A stretch of 45,864 nucleotides of DNA from Limnohabitans sp. (GTDB lineage Bacteria > Bacteroidota > Bacteroidia > Flavobacteriales > Flavobacteriaceae). The position numbers and the translations under genes are program-made. Location: the NCBI GenBank assembly GCA_030053945.1, contig JASGCW010000014.1:1-45864 (forward strand), read 5' to 3'. This document shows, in pieces, positions 33,696 through 41,728 of the stretch. How positions within the stretch are numbered: the first letter of the stretch is position 1; every line of letters starts with the position of its first letter. The notes under the pieces were generated by a model. It had not been told where the DNA came from. It did no database searches and saw only the letters and a list, made by a program, of their open reading frames with translations.

Positions 33696-34163
33696 TTACC
33701 AGTTTTTATAAGGATTATTGCTTAAATAAGCATTATAATATTTTTCATTATTAGTTACTTCAGCCCCTAACCAATTCGGTTTTTCAAACCATTCGTTTTC
33801 ATCGGTAAGCTCTATTTCAGCTAGAATTAATCCTTGATTATCATCTTCAAAAATATCAACTTCATAGAAATGATTGCCAACTGGGATTTCATAACGAATT
33901 TTAGCTATGATTCCTTTTTCGCAAATACCTAGAAGTAATTCTGCTTCTGCAATGGTAATCTCTTTTTCCCATTCTAATCTAGTGGTGCCAGATTTATTTC
34001 CTTTTCCTTTTATGGTGATAAATCCTTTGTTTCCTTTTATACGTACACGAACTGTTCGTTCAGGATTAGAGTTTAAATACCCTTGAACAATTCTGGTTTG
34101 TGAAGTTGCTTCAGAAATAAAGTCAGTAGAATTAACTAAAAATTTGCGTTCTATTTCAATCAT
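33696..34163 (-). CDS. CYTH-domain protein (triphosphate tunnel metalloenzyme)
   Basis: 155 residues. The N-terminal signature MIEIERKFLV (ExExK) is diagnostic, followed by RTVRVRIKGNKGFITIKG, LEWEKEI and AEIEL, which supply the basic and acidic residues of the tunnel. Related proteins hydrolyse inorganic triphosphate or other triphosphates; the substrate here is not determinable. It is divergent from dinB with only 25 bp between the two start codons and convergent to the RlpA gene with no spacer. Confidence 0.93.
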   Translation of the reverse strand: MIEIERKFLVNSTDFISEATSQTRIVQGYLNSNPERTVRVRIKGNKGFITIKGKGNKSGTTRLEWEKEITIAEAELLLGICEKGIIAKIRYEIPVGNHFYEVDIFEDDNQGLILAEIELTDENEWFEKPNWLGAEVTNNEKYYNAYLSNNPYKNW

Positions 34164-34188
34164 AGGCTAAAGATACTATTTTTACAGT

Positions 34189-35268
34189 ATGGAAGAATTA
34201 CCGCTCCGAAAAATAATTCATGTAGATATGGATGCCTTTTACGCCTCGGTTGAACAAATGGACAACCCAGAATTAAAAGGTAAACCGCTTGCTGTGGGTG
34301 GTAACGAAACGCGTGGCGTAGTTTCTGCAGCTAGTTATGAGGCGAGAAAATTTGGTGTAAGAAGTGCGATGAGTGGAATTCAGGCAAAAAAATTATGTCC
34401 CGATTTGATTTTTGTAAAGCCACGTTTTGATCGCTATACGCAAATTTCAAAACAAATTAGGAAGATTTTTTACGATTATACAGATTTGGTCGAACCACTT
34501 TCATTAGATGAAGCCTATCTGGATGTAACTCAAAACAAAAAAGGAAATCCGAGTGCCACATTGATAGCAGAAGAAATCCGTAAACGAATTTTTGAGGAGG
34601 TGGGGCTAACTGCTTCTGCTGGTATTTCAACCAATAAATTTGTAGCAAAAATTGCTTCCGATTATAATAAACCAAACGGTCAAAAAACTATTAATCCTGA
34701 TGAAGTAGAAGCCTTTCTTGAAGGACTTGATGTGAAGAAGTTTTATGGTATAGGTAAAGTTACTGCCGAAAGAATGTACCAATTAGGAATTTATACAGGA
34801 GCCGATTTGAAACAAAAATCGCTTGAATATCTAGATGAACATTTCGGGAAAAGCGGAAGACATTATTTTTATTTGGTACGAGGGATTTCAAATAGCCAAG
34901 TAAAACCGAATAGAACAGCAAAATCTGTAGCGGCTGAGCATACTTTTAATACTAATTTGACTTCTGAAATATTTATGGAAGAAAAATTACAGCGTATAGC
35001 CAGCGAATTAGAACGCAGATTGCAGAAACATAAAATTTCTGGAAAAACAGTTACTTTAAAAATTAAATATTCTGATTTTTCACAGCAAACAAGAAGTAAG
35101 ACATTGCCTTATTTTATAGCGGATAAAGGTTTGCTATTCGAAACTTCAAAAGAGCTCCTTTATCAAGAAAAAATGAAAGATTCTGTGCGTCTTTTAGGTA
35201 TATCTCTTTCTAATTTGAATAACGAGATAAAAAAAACAGTAGTGGTTCAACTACGGTTTGAGTTTTGA
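34189..35268 (+). CDS. dinB: DNA polymerase IV (Y family)
   Basis: 359 residues, typical of DinB. It is a translesion polymerase. Seen: the metal-binding IIHVDMDAFYASVE, the SLDEAYLDVT motif with the second acidic residues, AGISTNKFVAKIASDYNKP, the helix-hairpin-helix FYGIGKVTAERM, and the little-finger domain in the last third. The usual C-terminal beta-clamp-binding motif is not obvious. It is divergent from the CYTH gene and convergent with pyk, 15 bp apart. Confidence 0.95.
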   Translation: MEELPLRKIIHVDMDAFYASVEQMDNPELKGKPLAVGGNETRGVVSAASYEARKFGVRSAMSGIQAKKLCPDLIFVKPRFDRYTQISKQIRKIFYDYTDLVEPLSLDEAYLDVTQNKKGNPSATLIAEEIRKRIFEEVGLTASAGISTNKFVAKIASDYNKPNGQKTINPDEVEAFLEGLDVKKFYGIGKVTAERMYQLGIYTGADLKQKSLEYLDEHFGKSGRHYFYLVRGISNSQVKPNRTAKSVAAEHTFNTNLTSEIFMEEKLQRIASELERRLQKHKISGKTVTLKIKYSDFSQQTRSKTLPYFIADKGLLFETSKELLYQEKMKDSVRLLGISLSNLNNEIKKTVVVQLRFEF

Positions 35269-35283
35269 TAATTTATAAATTTT

Positions 35284-36714
35284 TTATTCAATTTCTGAAA
35301 TTCTAAGTGTGTTCACCATACCTTTTGCTACAACAGGCATAGCAGCAAGATTTACTAAAATATCACCTTTTTGCACATATCCTTTTTCTTTAGCAATTGC
35401 ATTGATGTCATCGATTGTGTCATCAGTACTTACAAATTTGTCATAAATAAAGGCGTGAACACCCCATAATAAATTCAGTTGCGTAAGAATACGAGGGTTT
35501 GATGTAAATACTAAAATATGAGCATGAGGACGCCAAGCCGAAACTTGAAAAGCGGTATAACCACTATTTGTTAAAGTAGTAATGGCTTTTGCTTCAATAT
35601 CATCAGCTAAAATTGCAGCATGGTAACATATATGTTTAGTGATAAAGCGATTTGTTTTTATTTGCGGTTGTTTTTGAGGAACGTGTATTAGTGGCGAATC
35701 TTCAACAGCCTCTATAATTTGAGTCATTTTCTCGATCACTTGAACAGGATAATTTCCTACGGAAGTTTCTCCAGAAAGCATTACAGCATCTGCACCATCC
35801 ATTACTGAGTTCGCAACATCATTTACTTCAGCACGAGTAGGAGTAAGGCTTGTTATCATCGTTTCCATCATTTGTGTTGCAACGATAACAGGGATACGAG
35901 CTAGTTTTGCTCTATTTATTAATTTTTTCTGGATTAGAGGAACTTCGTGTGCAGGTAATTCTACTCCAAGATCACCACGTGCTACCATAAACCCATCGCA
36001 GTGAGCTACTAGTTTATCTAGGTTTTCTATAGCTTCAGGTTTTTCAATTTTGGCAATGATAGGAATTTTATGATCTGAATGTTTTTCGATTATTTCTCGT
36101 AAATCTTTCAAATCTTCTGGAGTGCGGACAAAAGATAAAGCAATCCAATCTACTTGATTTTCTATAGCAAAAATAGCATCACGAATATCCTTTTCTGTTA
36201 ATGCGGGTAGTGAAACATTAGTATTAGGTAGATTAACTCCTTTCTTAGATTTTAATGGGCCACCTTGAATTACTTTACAGACTACTTTGGCTTCTTTATC
36301 TGTTGAAACAGCTTCAAAAATTAATTTACCATCATCTAATAAAATGCGTTCTCCAGCTTTTACATCTTGAGGAAATGCCTTGTATGTCATATAGACATTG
36401 TCAGGTGTGCCAGGAACATCTTCGGCAGTCTGAAAAGTTACTAGATCACCTTCGTTAACAACAACGTCTTCTTTCATTACACCAACTCTCAGTTTAGGTC
36501 CTTGTAAGTCGGCCAGAATTGCAGTTGTGTAACTAAATTCTTGATTTAATTCTCTGATAATACGAATGCGTTCTGCTACATCAGTGTAATCAGCATGAGA
36601 AAAATTTATGCGAAACACATCTACCCCAGCATCCATCATTTTTTTGATTATTTCTTTTGAACTACATGCTGGACCTAGAGTAGCAACTATTTTGGTTTTT
36701 TTTCTTGTAGGCAT
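35284..36714 (-). CDS. pyk: Pyruvate kinase
   Basis: 476 residues, standard. It converts phosphoenolpyruvate plus ADP to pyruvate plus ATP. Seen: KIVATLGPACSS, FRINFSHADY, ILADLQGPKLRVG, the active-site IIAKIEKPEAIEN, MVARGDLGVELP, ATQMMETMITSLTPTRAEVNDVANSVMDGADAVMLSGETSVG and the C-terminal domain. It is the last gene of the five-gene minus-strand block and starts 2 bp after the preceding gene. Confidence 0.97.
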   Translation of the reverse strand: MPTRKKTKIVATLGPACSSKEIIKKMMDAGVDVFRINFSHADYTDVAERIRIIRELNQEFSYTTAILADLQGPKLRVGVMKEDVVVNEGDLVTFQTAEDVPGTPDNVYMTYKAFPQDVKAGERILLDDGKLIFEAVSTDKEAKVVCKVIQGGPLKSKKGVNLPNTNVSLPALTEKDIRDAIFAIENQVDWIALSFVRTPEDLKDLREIIEKHSDHKIPIIAKIEKPEAIENLDKLVAHCDGFMVARGDLGVELPAHEVPLIQKKLINRAKLARIPVIVATQMMETMITSLTPTRAEVNDVANSVMDGADAVMLSGETSVGNYPVQVIEKMTQIIEAVEDSPLIHVPQKQPQIKTNRFITKHICYHAAILADDIEAKAITTLTNSGYTAFQVSAWRPHAHILVFTSNPRILTQLNLLWGVHAFIYDKFVSTDDTIDDINAIAKEKGYVQKGDILVNLAAMPVVAKGMVNTLRISEIE

Positions 36715-36716
36715 TT

Positions 36717-37196
36717 TTAAAAAATTAAATTATTTTTCGATTTGATTTCATTTATATCTACTTCATAAACTGTACTAATGGAATCAATCTTTTTGAGTTT
36801 GTTAATTATTTCTTTATTGTTTATCTGCTCGTCATGTTCAATTTTTAATAAAAAATCTACTTTTTTTAATTCAGTGATCAAATTTACTTGTTTGGAAACA
36901 CTTTTTTCGTCAAACAAAGAATTCTTGTCTTGTTCTATAGTAAACTCTATTGCTTGTTTATTCTGAATTAAATGCCAACACATCATTCTGTTTTCATCAT
37001 CAAATGTAAACCTTGAGAAAGAGGCGATGTGCTTGTTTACTTCTACTGGTATTTCTTCTTTGTTTTTTGAAAGTAGAATGTCCAGTTGTTGATTAATTTT
37101 AAAAGCTAATCTATAGTCTTCTAATGGTGTATGAATGGCAATAAGATCATAATCAATTTGATCAAAATCTTCTAACTGTAATTTATGAGTAGCCAT
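36717..37196 (-). CDS. IPExxxVDY-family protein
   Basis: 159 residues, cytosolic, with no signal or membrane segment. The start KLQLEDFDQIDYDLIAIHTPLEDYRLAFKIN and the C-terminal VYEVDINEIKSKNNLIF are those of a Bacteroidota family found between rnc and pyk and named for its motif, here degenerate (the IPE part is not present as such). The function is unknown; the conserved position suggests a link with RNase III or pyruvate kinase expression, which is inference. Confidence 0.82.
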   Translation of the reverse strand: MATHKLQLEDFDQIDYDLIAIHTPLEDYRLAFKINQQLDILLSKNKEEIPVEVNKHIASFSRFTFDDENRMMCWHLIQNKQAIEFTIEQDKNSLFDEKSVSKQVNLITELKKVDFLLKIEHDEQINNKEIINKLKKIDSISTVYEVDINEIKSKNNLIF

Positions 37197-37300
37197 ATAA
37201 CATCAAATAAAATGTAAATATAGGATTTATAAGAAACCGAACCTAAAGAGAATTGTTAGGTTTGTGCTAATTTATTAACGAAAACGTTTGAGATGTAAAA

Positions 37301-38047
37301 TTATGTCTGTTTTGTGTCTATTTTTTCTTGAAATACAAAATATGCTCTTTTAGAAGCAATTTCTTCTGCTTTCTTCTTTGAAGTAGCTCTAGCTTTAGCG
37401 ACAGTTTTTCCGTTAATATGAAGTTTAACTCCAAAATATTTCTGTGCACCTGTACCATTATCGTCATAGACTTCATAGTTGAAGGATTTTTTTTCTTTCT
37501 GGCACCATTCAATTAGCAAACTTTTATAACTAATAACTTTGCCTTCTAATCTGTCAATGTCCACGTATGGTTTTATAACTTTTTTGTGAATGAATTTTTC
37601 ACAGTAAACAAATCCTTTGTCAAGGTAAATTGCTCCAATAAAGGCTTCAAAGATATTTCCGTGTACATTTTCTCCAAAATGTTGAGGGGAAACTTTACTT
37701 TCTACAAACTGAATTAAATTAAAATCTTTGCCTAATTCGTTTAAATGCTCTCTCGAAACAATTTTTGAACGCATTTTTGTCAAGTAGCCTTCATCTCCTG
37801 TTGGCACTTTGTTAAATAAATGAGCGGCTATTACAGAGCCTAGCATAGCATCACCTAGGAATTCGAGACGTTCATAATTTATAGGGTGACCTTGCTCGTC
37901 AGTTTTATTCATAGAACGATGAGTGAAGGCTTTTTTATAAAACTCTAGATTGCCAGGTTTGAAGCCTAGAATGTTTTCGAGTTTATCAAAAAAAATCCCG
38001 TCTTCTGGAGAACGGGAAGTTTTAAATATTTTTCTAATAATACTCAT
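37301..38047 (-). CDS. rnc: Ribonuclease III
   Basis: 248 residues. It cleaves double-stranded RNA, notably in rRNA processing. The catalytic signature NYERLEFLGDAMLG is present, with the second acidic site in HGNIFEAFIGAIYLDKG, and the C-terminal double-stranded-RNA-binding domain reads GVKLHINGKTVAKARATSKKKAEEIASKRA. It starts 6 bp after fabF and is co-transcribed with it; a 104-bp gap separates it from the IPExxxVDY gene. Confidence 0.96.
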   Translation of the reverse strand: MSIIRKIFKTSRSPEDGIFFDKLENILGFKPGNLEFYKKAFTHRSMNKTDEQGHPINYERLEFLGDAMLGSVIAAHLFNKVPTGDEGYLTKMRSKIVSREHLNELGKDFNLIQFVESKVSPQHFGENVHGNIFEAFIGAIYLDKGFVYCEKFIHKKVIKPYVDIDRLEGKVISYKSLLIEWCQKEKKSFNYEVYDDNGTGAQKYFGVKLHINGKTVAKARATSKKKAEEIASKRAYFVFQEKIDTKQT

Positions 38048-38053
38048 AGATAA

Positions 38054-39304
38054 TTAGTCTACTTTTTTGAAAAGCACACAAGCATTATGTCCTCCAAACC
38101 CAAAAGTATTGCTCATAGCTACTTTAACTTCTCTTTTTTGAGCTTTGTTTAAAGTTAAATTTAATGATGGGTCAATATTTTCATCTACAACACTGTGGTT
38201 AATTGTAGGAGGTATTATTCCGTTTTTAATTGCTAAGATAGAAGCAATAGCTTCAATAGCACCTGCTGCACCAAGTAAATGACCAGTCATAGATTTTGTC
38301 GAGTTGATGTTGATGTTTTTAGCATGTTCACCAAAAACTGAACTAATTGCTTTAAGCTCGGCTACATCACCAAGAGGCGTAGAAGTACCATGTGTATTAA
38401 TATGGTCAATATCTTCTGGTTTCATGCCTGCATCGTTCAAACAGTTTTGCATAACCGCAATTACTCCAATTCCTTCAGGATGTGGAGCTGTAAGATGATA
38501 AGCATCTGAAGACATACCACAGCCACCTACTTCACAATATATTTTTGCTCCACGGGCTTTTGCATGTTCGTATTCTTCTAGAATTAGTGAACCCGCACCT
38601 TCTCCTAATACAAATCCATCACGCGTAGCATCAAATGGTCTTGAGGCTGATTCAGGACTGTCATTTCTTGTAGATAAAGCTTGCATAGAGTTAAATCCGC
38701 CCATACCTGCTATTGTTACTGCTGCTTCAGACCCTCCAGATACAATTACATCGCACATTCCTAAGCGAATGTAATTGAAAGCATCTACAAGTGCATTAGC
38801 AGAAGAAGCACAAGCAGAAACCGTAGTGTAATTAGGTCCCATAAAGCCATTACGCATAGAGATATGACCAGGGGCAATATCAGCTATCATTTTTGGGATA
38901 AAAAATGGGTTGAAACGAGGTGTTCCATCACCTTTAGCATAATTTATTACTTCTTCTTGGAAAGTTTCTAAACCTCCAATTCCTGCACCCCAAATAACTC
39001 CAACTCTATATTTGTTGATTTTATCTAAGTCTAAGCCTGAATCTTTGATAGCTTCATCACTCGCTACAATAGCATATTGAGTGAATTTGTCCATTCTGCG
39101 AGCTTCTTTTTTGTCAATATAATTTTCAACATTAAAGTTTTTTACCTCACAAGCAAACTTTGTTTTATGTTTTTCAGTGTCATAATAAGTGATAGGTGCT
39201 GCACCGCTTTTTCCGTTTATTAATCCGTTCCAATACTCTTCTATTGTATTACCTATGGGGGTTAATGCTCCTAATCCTGTTACTACTACTCGCTTTAATT
39301 GCAT
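38054..39304 (-). CDS. fabF: Beta-ketoacyl-ACP synthase II
   Basis: 416 residues, standard. It condenses malonyl-ACP with acyl-ACP in fatty-acid elongation. The Cys-His-His triad is complete: SACASSANALV, HINTHGTSTPLGD and KSMTGHLLGAAGAIE; the terminal NTFGFGGHNACVLF is also diagnostic. It is preceded by acpP, from which it is separated by a 194-bp region with an acpP terminator, its own -7 box and a palindrome, so it is likely transcribed from its own promoter. Confidence 0.97.
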   Translation of the reverse strand: MQLKRVVVTGLGALTPIGNTIEEYWNGLINGKSGAAPITYYDTEKHKTKFACEVKNFNVENYIDKKEARRMDKFTQYAIVASDEAIKDSGLDLDKINKYRVGVIWGAGIGGLETFQEEVINYAKGDGTPRFNPFFIPKMIADIAPGHISMRNGFMGPNYTTVSACASSANALVDAFNYIRLGMCDVIVSGGSEAAVTIAGMGGFNSMQALSTRNDSPESASRPFDATRDGFVLGEGAGSLILEEYEHAKARGAKIYCEVGGCGMSSDAYHLTAPHPEGIGVIAVMQNCLNDAGMKPEDIDHINTHGTSTPLGDVAELKAISSVFGEHAKNININSTKSMTGHLLGAAGAIEAIASILAIKNGIIPPTINHSVVDENIDPSLNLTLNKAQKREVKVAMSNTFGFGGHNACVLFKKVD

Positions 39305-39391
39305 ATTTTAGTTGGTTATGTTCGATATAAAAAAACCCAAAGCACTTTTAAATAACTAAAAGAAACAATGGGTATTACATAAAATATTTTG

Positions 39392-39408
39392 TGATTGTAA
39401 TACAATCA
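39392..39408. promoter_or_regulatory. Palindrome TGATTGT-AAT-ACAATCA in the fabF leader
   Basis: Perfect 7-bp arms with a 3-bp spacer. On the minus strand it lies just downstream of the -7 box at 39419-39426, at about +4 to +20, where a repressor would block transcription. It could instead be an mRNA hairpin. Confidence 0.45.
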
Positions 39409-39418
39409 ATGTTTTTTA

Positions 39419-39426
39419 CAAATCTA
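39419..39426 (-). promoter_or_regulatory. -7 box (TAGATTTG) of fabF
   Basis: Plus strand CAAATCTA. It gives a fabF leader of about 110 nt containing the palindrome at 39392-39408 and a second pairing, AACCCA (39335-39340) with TGGGTA (39369-39374), enclosing CTTTT/AAAAG. Confidence 0.5.
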
Positions 39427-39449
39427 CAAAAAGATTTTAAAAATCAGTA

Positions 39450-39489
39450 AAAAATAAAAACATCTGTAAGTTTATAAGCCTACAGATGT
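39450..39489 (-). terminator. Intrinsic terminator of acpP
   Basis: ACATCTGTA / TACAGATGT, 9-bp arms with a 12-nt loop; on the minus strand followed by a T-rich tail. It separates acpP from fabF, allowing high acpP expression. Confidence 0.8.
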
Positions 39490-39498
39490 TATGAAATA

Positions 39499-39735
39499 TT
39501 ATTTTTTAGCGTCTTCAATGTAAGAAATAGCTTGACCTACAGTAGCAATGTTTTCAGCTTGGTCATCTGGAATTTGAATATCAAATTCTTTTTCGAATTC
39601 CATAATTAGCTCTACAGTGTCTAATGAATCAGCACCTAAATCGTTAGTGAAGCTTGCTTCTGTAACAACTTCGTTTTCGTCTACACCTAATTTGTCTACG
39701 ATAATCGCTTTTACTCTTGATGCAATGTCTGACAT
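39499..39735 (-). CDS. acpP: Acyl carrier protein
   Basis: 78 residues. The phosphopantetheine attachment motif [15 protein letters not shown] is present (Ser37 is the attachment site). It is highly acidic, as expected. It carries acyl chains for FabF and the rest of fatty-acid synthesis. It is the first gene of the minus-strand block, with a TATTTTTG box at 39767-39774 and a terminator immediately after it. Confidence 0.98.
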   Translation of the reverse strand: MSDIASRVKAIIVDKLGVDENEVVTEASFTNDLGADSLDTVELIMEFEKEFDIQIPDDQAENIATVGQAISYIEDAKK

Positions 39736-39766
39736 AATCTTTCAATTTTAAATTTTAATTAGTTGG

Positions 39767-39774
39767 CAAAAATA
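39767..39774 (-). promoter_or_regulatory. -7 box (TATTTTTG) of acpP
   Basis: Plus strand CAAAAATA, a perfect TAnnTTTG match 31 bp before the acpP start. Confidence 0.5.
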
Positions 39775-39959
39775 AAAAAATTATTTTATTACCACTTTTT
39801 TAGTTAATAATTCTAACTACGAAATTAAAAAATTAATTTAACAAAGAATGTTATTATTTGATTATTTCTCATTTATTATTCTTTTTTTTGCGTAATAAAA
39901 ATTACAGTTGCCTTTTCAATATATAGAATTTGGAATCAACACTTTAAACAATGTAAGAA

Positions 39960-40529
39960 ATGAAAAAAATTGTAATATTTGCTTCTGGATCAGGTTCTAA
40001 TGCCGAAAAAATCATATTACACTTTAAAAATAGCATTCAAGGAAACGTAGTCGGTATCTTTACTAACAATATAAATGCCAAAGTTTTACAGAGAGCTGAA
40101 AATCATCAAATTTCCTCAAAAATATTTAATAGGGAAGAATTAAACTCTGAAAAAGTTTTAAATGATTTACTGGCTATTCAGCCTGATTTGATTGTACTGG
40201 CAGGTTTTTTATTGAAATTTCCAGAAAATATTATAAAAGCTTTTCATAATAAAGTAATTAATATTCATCCTGCCTTATTGCCTAAATATGGAGGTAAAGG
40301 GATGTACGGAAATTATGTGCATAAAGCGGTTCTAGAAAATAAAGAAAAAGAAACTGGAATTACCATTCATTATGTGAATGAGCATTATGATGAAGGAGCA
40401 ATTATCTGTCAATACTCTACAAGTGTTGAAGATTGTACTTCTGTTGAAGAAATAGCTGAGAAAGTGCACAAGTTAGAGCATACTTATTTTCCAATTGAAA
40501 TTGAAAAACTTTTAACGAAAAACGCATAA
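39960..40529 (+). CDS. purN: Phosphoribosylglycinamide formyltransferase
   Basis: 189 residues. It transfers a formyl group from 10-formyl-THF to GAR in purine synthesis. Seen: the nucleotide loop FASGSGSNAEKII, the catalytic INIHPALLPKYGGKGMYG (Asn, His) and HYDEGAIICQ (Asp). It connects functionally with the folate cyclo-ligase at 13.8 kb and the PurF-like protein at 42.7 kb. It is divergent from acpP and followed 6 bp later by rnhA. Confidence 0.95.
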   Translation: MKKIVIFASGSGSNAEKIILHFKNSIQGNVVGIFTNNINAKVLQRAENHQISSKIFNREELNSEKVLNDLLAIQPDLIVLAGFLLKFPENIIKAFHNKVINIHPALLPKYGGKGMYGNYVHKAVLENKEKETGITIHYVNEHYDEGAIICQYSTSVEDCTSVEEIAEKVHKLEHTYFPIEIEKLLTKNA

Positions 40530-40535
40530 TTTATT

Positions 40536-41015
40536 TTGTCACATCAGGTTCATATATATACAGATGGCGCAGCCAAAGGGAATCCAGGGCCAGGAGGGTA
40601 TGGAGTAGTTATGGAAATGGTAGGAACTCCTTATAAAAAAGAATTTTATGAAGGTTTTCGTCTAACTACTAATAATAGGATGGAATTGCTTGCGGTGATT
40701 GTAGGATTAGAAAAGCTAAAAAACGAAAATACAAGGGTCTTAGTTGTTTCTGATTCTAAATATGTTGTTGATGCAGTTGAAAAAAAGTGGGTTTTCGGAT
40801 GGGAAAAAATTAGTTTCAAGGGTAAGAAAAACCCTGATTTATGGATGCGTTTCCTTAAAATTTACAGAAAACATCAGGTAGATTTTAAATGGATAAAAGG
40901 ACATAATAATCATCCTCAAAATGAGCGTTGTGATCAGTTAGCTGTAATGGCATCGCAACAATCTAAACTTTCAATAGATTCTTTTTATGAAAACACTGAT
41001 AATCAATTGATTTGA
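40536..41015 (+). CDS. rnhA: Ribonuclease HI
   Basis: 159 residues. It degrades RNA in RNA-DNA hybrids. The catalytic acids are in IYTDGAAKGNPGPGGYG, RMELLAV, VVSDSKYVVDA and NERCDQLA. No ATG exists in the appropriate region; TTG at 40536, 6 bp after the purN stop, gives the normal N-terminus (MSHQVHIYTDG), so a TTG start is proposed (an ATT one codon earlier is the only alternative). Confidence 0.94.
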   Translation: MSHQVHIYTDGAAKGNPGPGGYGVVMEMVGTPYKKEFYEGFRLTTNNRMELLAVIVGLEKLKNENTRVLVVSDSKYVVDAVEKKWVFGWEKISFKGKKNPDLWMRFLKIYRKHQVDFKWIKGHNNHPQNERCDQLAVMASQQSKLSIDSFYENTDNQLI

Positions 41016-41034
41016 TTTTCTTATTTTTACATAA

Positions 41035-41640
41035 ATGCAAAAATTTATTTACATAGTATTTTTTGCTTTGGTTGGTTTTTGTTTTCAACAAAAACCTTGG
41101 AAATTAGCATTGAACAAAGACGGAATAAAAGTTTTTACTCGAAAAACAGATTCTTCTACAATAAAAGAATTAAAAGTCACAATACAAGTAAAGTCACCAA
41201 TTGATACTGTGTTAAAAAAAATACTCGACATTAAAAATCTTAAATATTGGAGTTATCGTATTGCAGAATCTTCATTGATAAAAAAAGTTAATGATTCAGT
41301 ATGGATTTTTTATATCCATAATGATGTAGAATGGCCAGTGAAAGACAGAGACCATATTTCTAAGGTTCAGTTGAAAAAGGAAAAGAATGGGTATACGCTT
41401 TTGCTTAGTCCTCTAAATAGTTTAGTCAAAGAAAAAAAAGATGTGGTTAGGTTAAAACATTTTAGTGGTGCTTGGATTCTTAAAAGATTAGATGCTAATC
41501 ATACTGAGGTTACACAACAATTATATGGTAATCCAGAATCTAATATTCCTCCTTTTTTTATTAATATGATGATTACGAAAGCTCCCTTTTACACTTTTCA
41601 GAATATGAAAAATCAACTGGAAGCAAATATAAATAGGTGA
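41035..41640 (+). CDS. START-domain protein
   Basis: 201 residues with an N-terminal hydrophobic segment (about 3-17, signal peptide). The rest has the START lipid-binding pattern: WKLALNKDGIKVFTRKTDSSTIKELKV, WSYRIAES..., DVEWPVKDRDHIS and WILKRLDANHTEVTQQLYGNPESNIPPFFIN. START domains bind lipids or sterols in a deep groove; the ligand in bacteria is usually unknown. It follows rnhA by 19 bp and is probably in the purN transcript. Confidence 0.87.
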   Translation: MQKFIYIVFFALVGFCFQQKPWKLALNKDGIKVFTRKTDSSTIKELKVTIQVKSPIDTVLKKILDIKNLKYWSYRIAESSLIKKVNDSVWIFYIHNDVEWPVKDRDHISKVQLKKEKNGYTLLLSPLNSLVKEKKDVVRLKHFSGAWILKRLDANHTEVTQQLYGNPESNIPPFFINMMITKAPFYTFQNMKNQLEANINR

Positions 41641-41697
41641 ATATTTCTATATAAATTTTTTAAACTCATAAACTTTTAAACTTCAAAACTAAAGTTT

Positions 41698-41705
41698 TAT
41701 CTTTG
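41698..41705 (+). promoter_or_regulatory. -7 box (TATCTTTG) of the PfkB kinase gene
   Basis: Perfect TAnnTTTG match, 23 bp before the ATG. Confidence 0.55.
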
Positions 41706-41728
41706 CGCCTTAATTTTCAATTCGCTAT

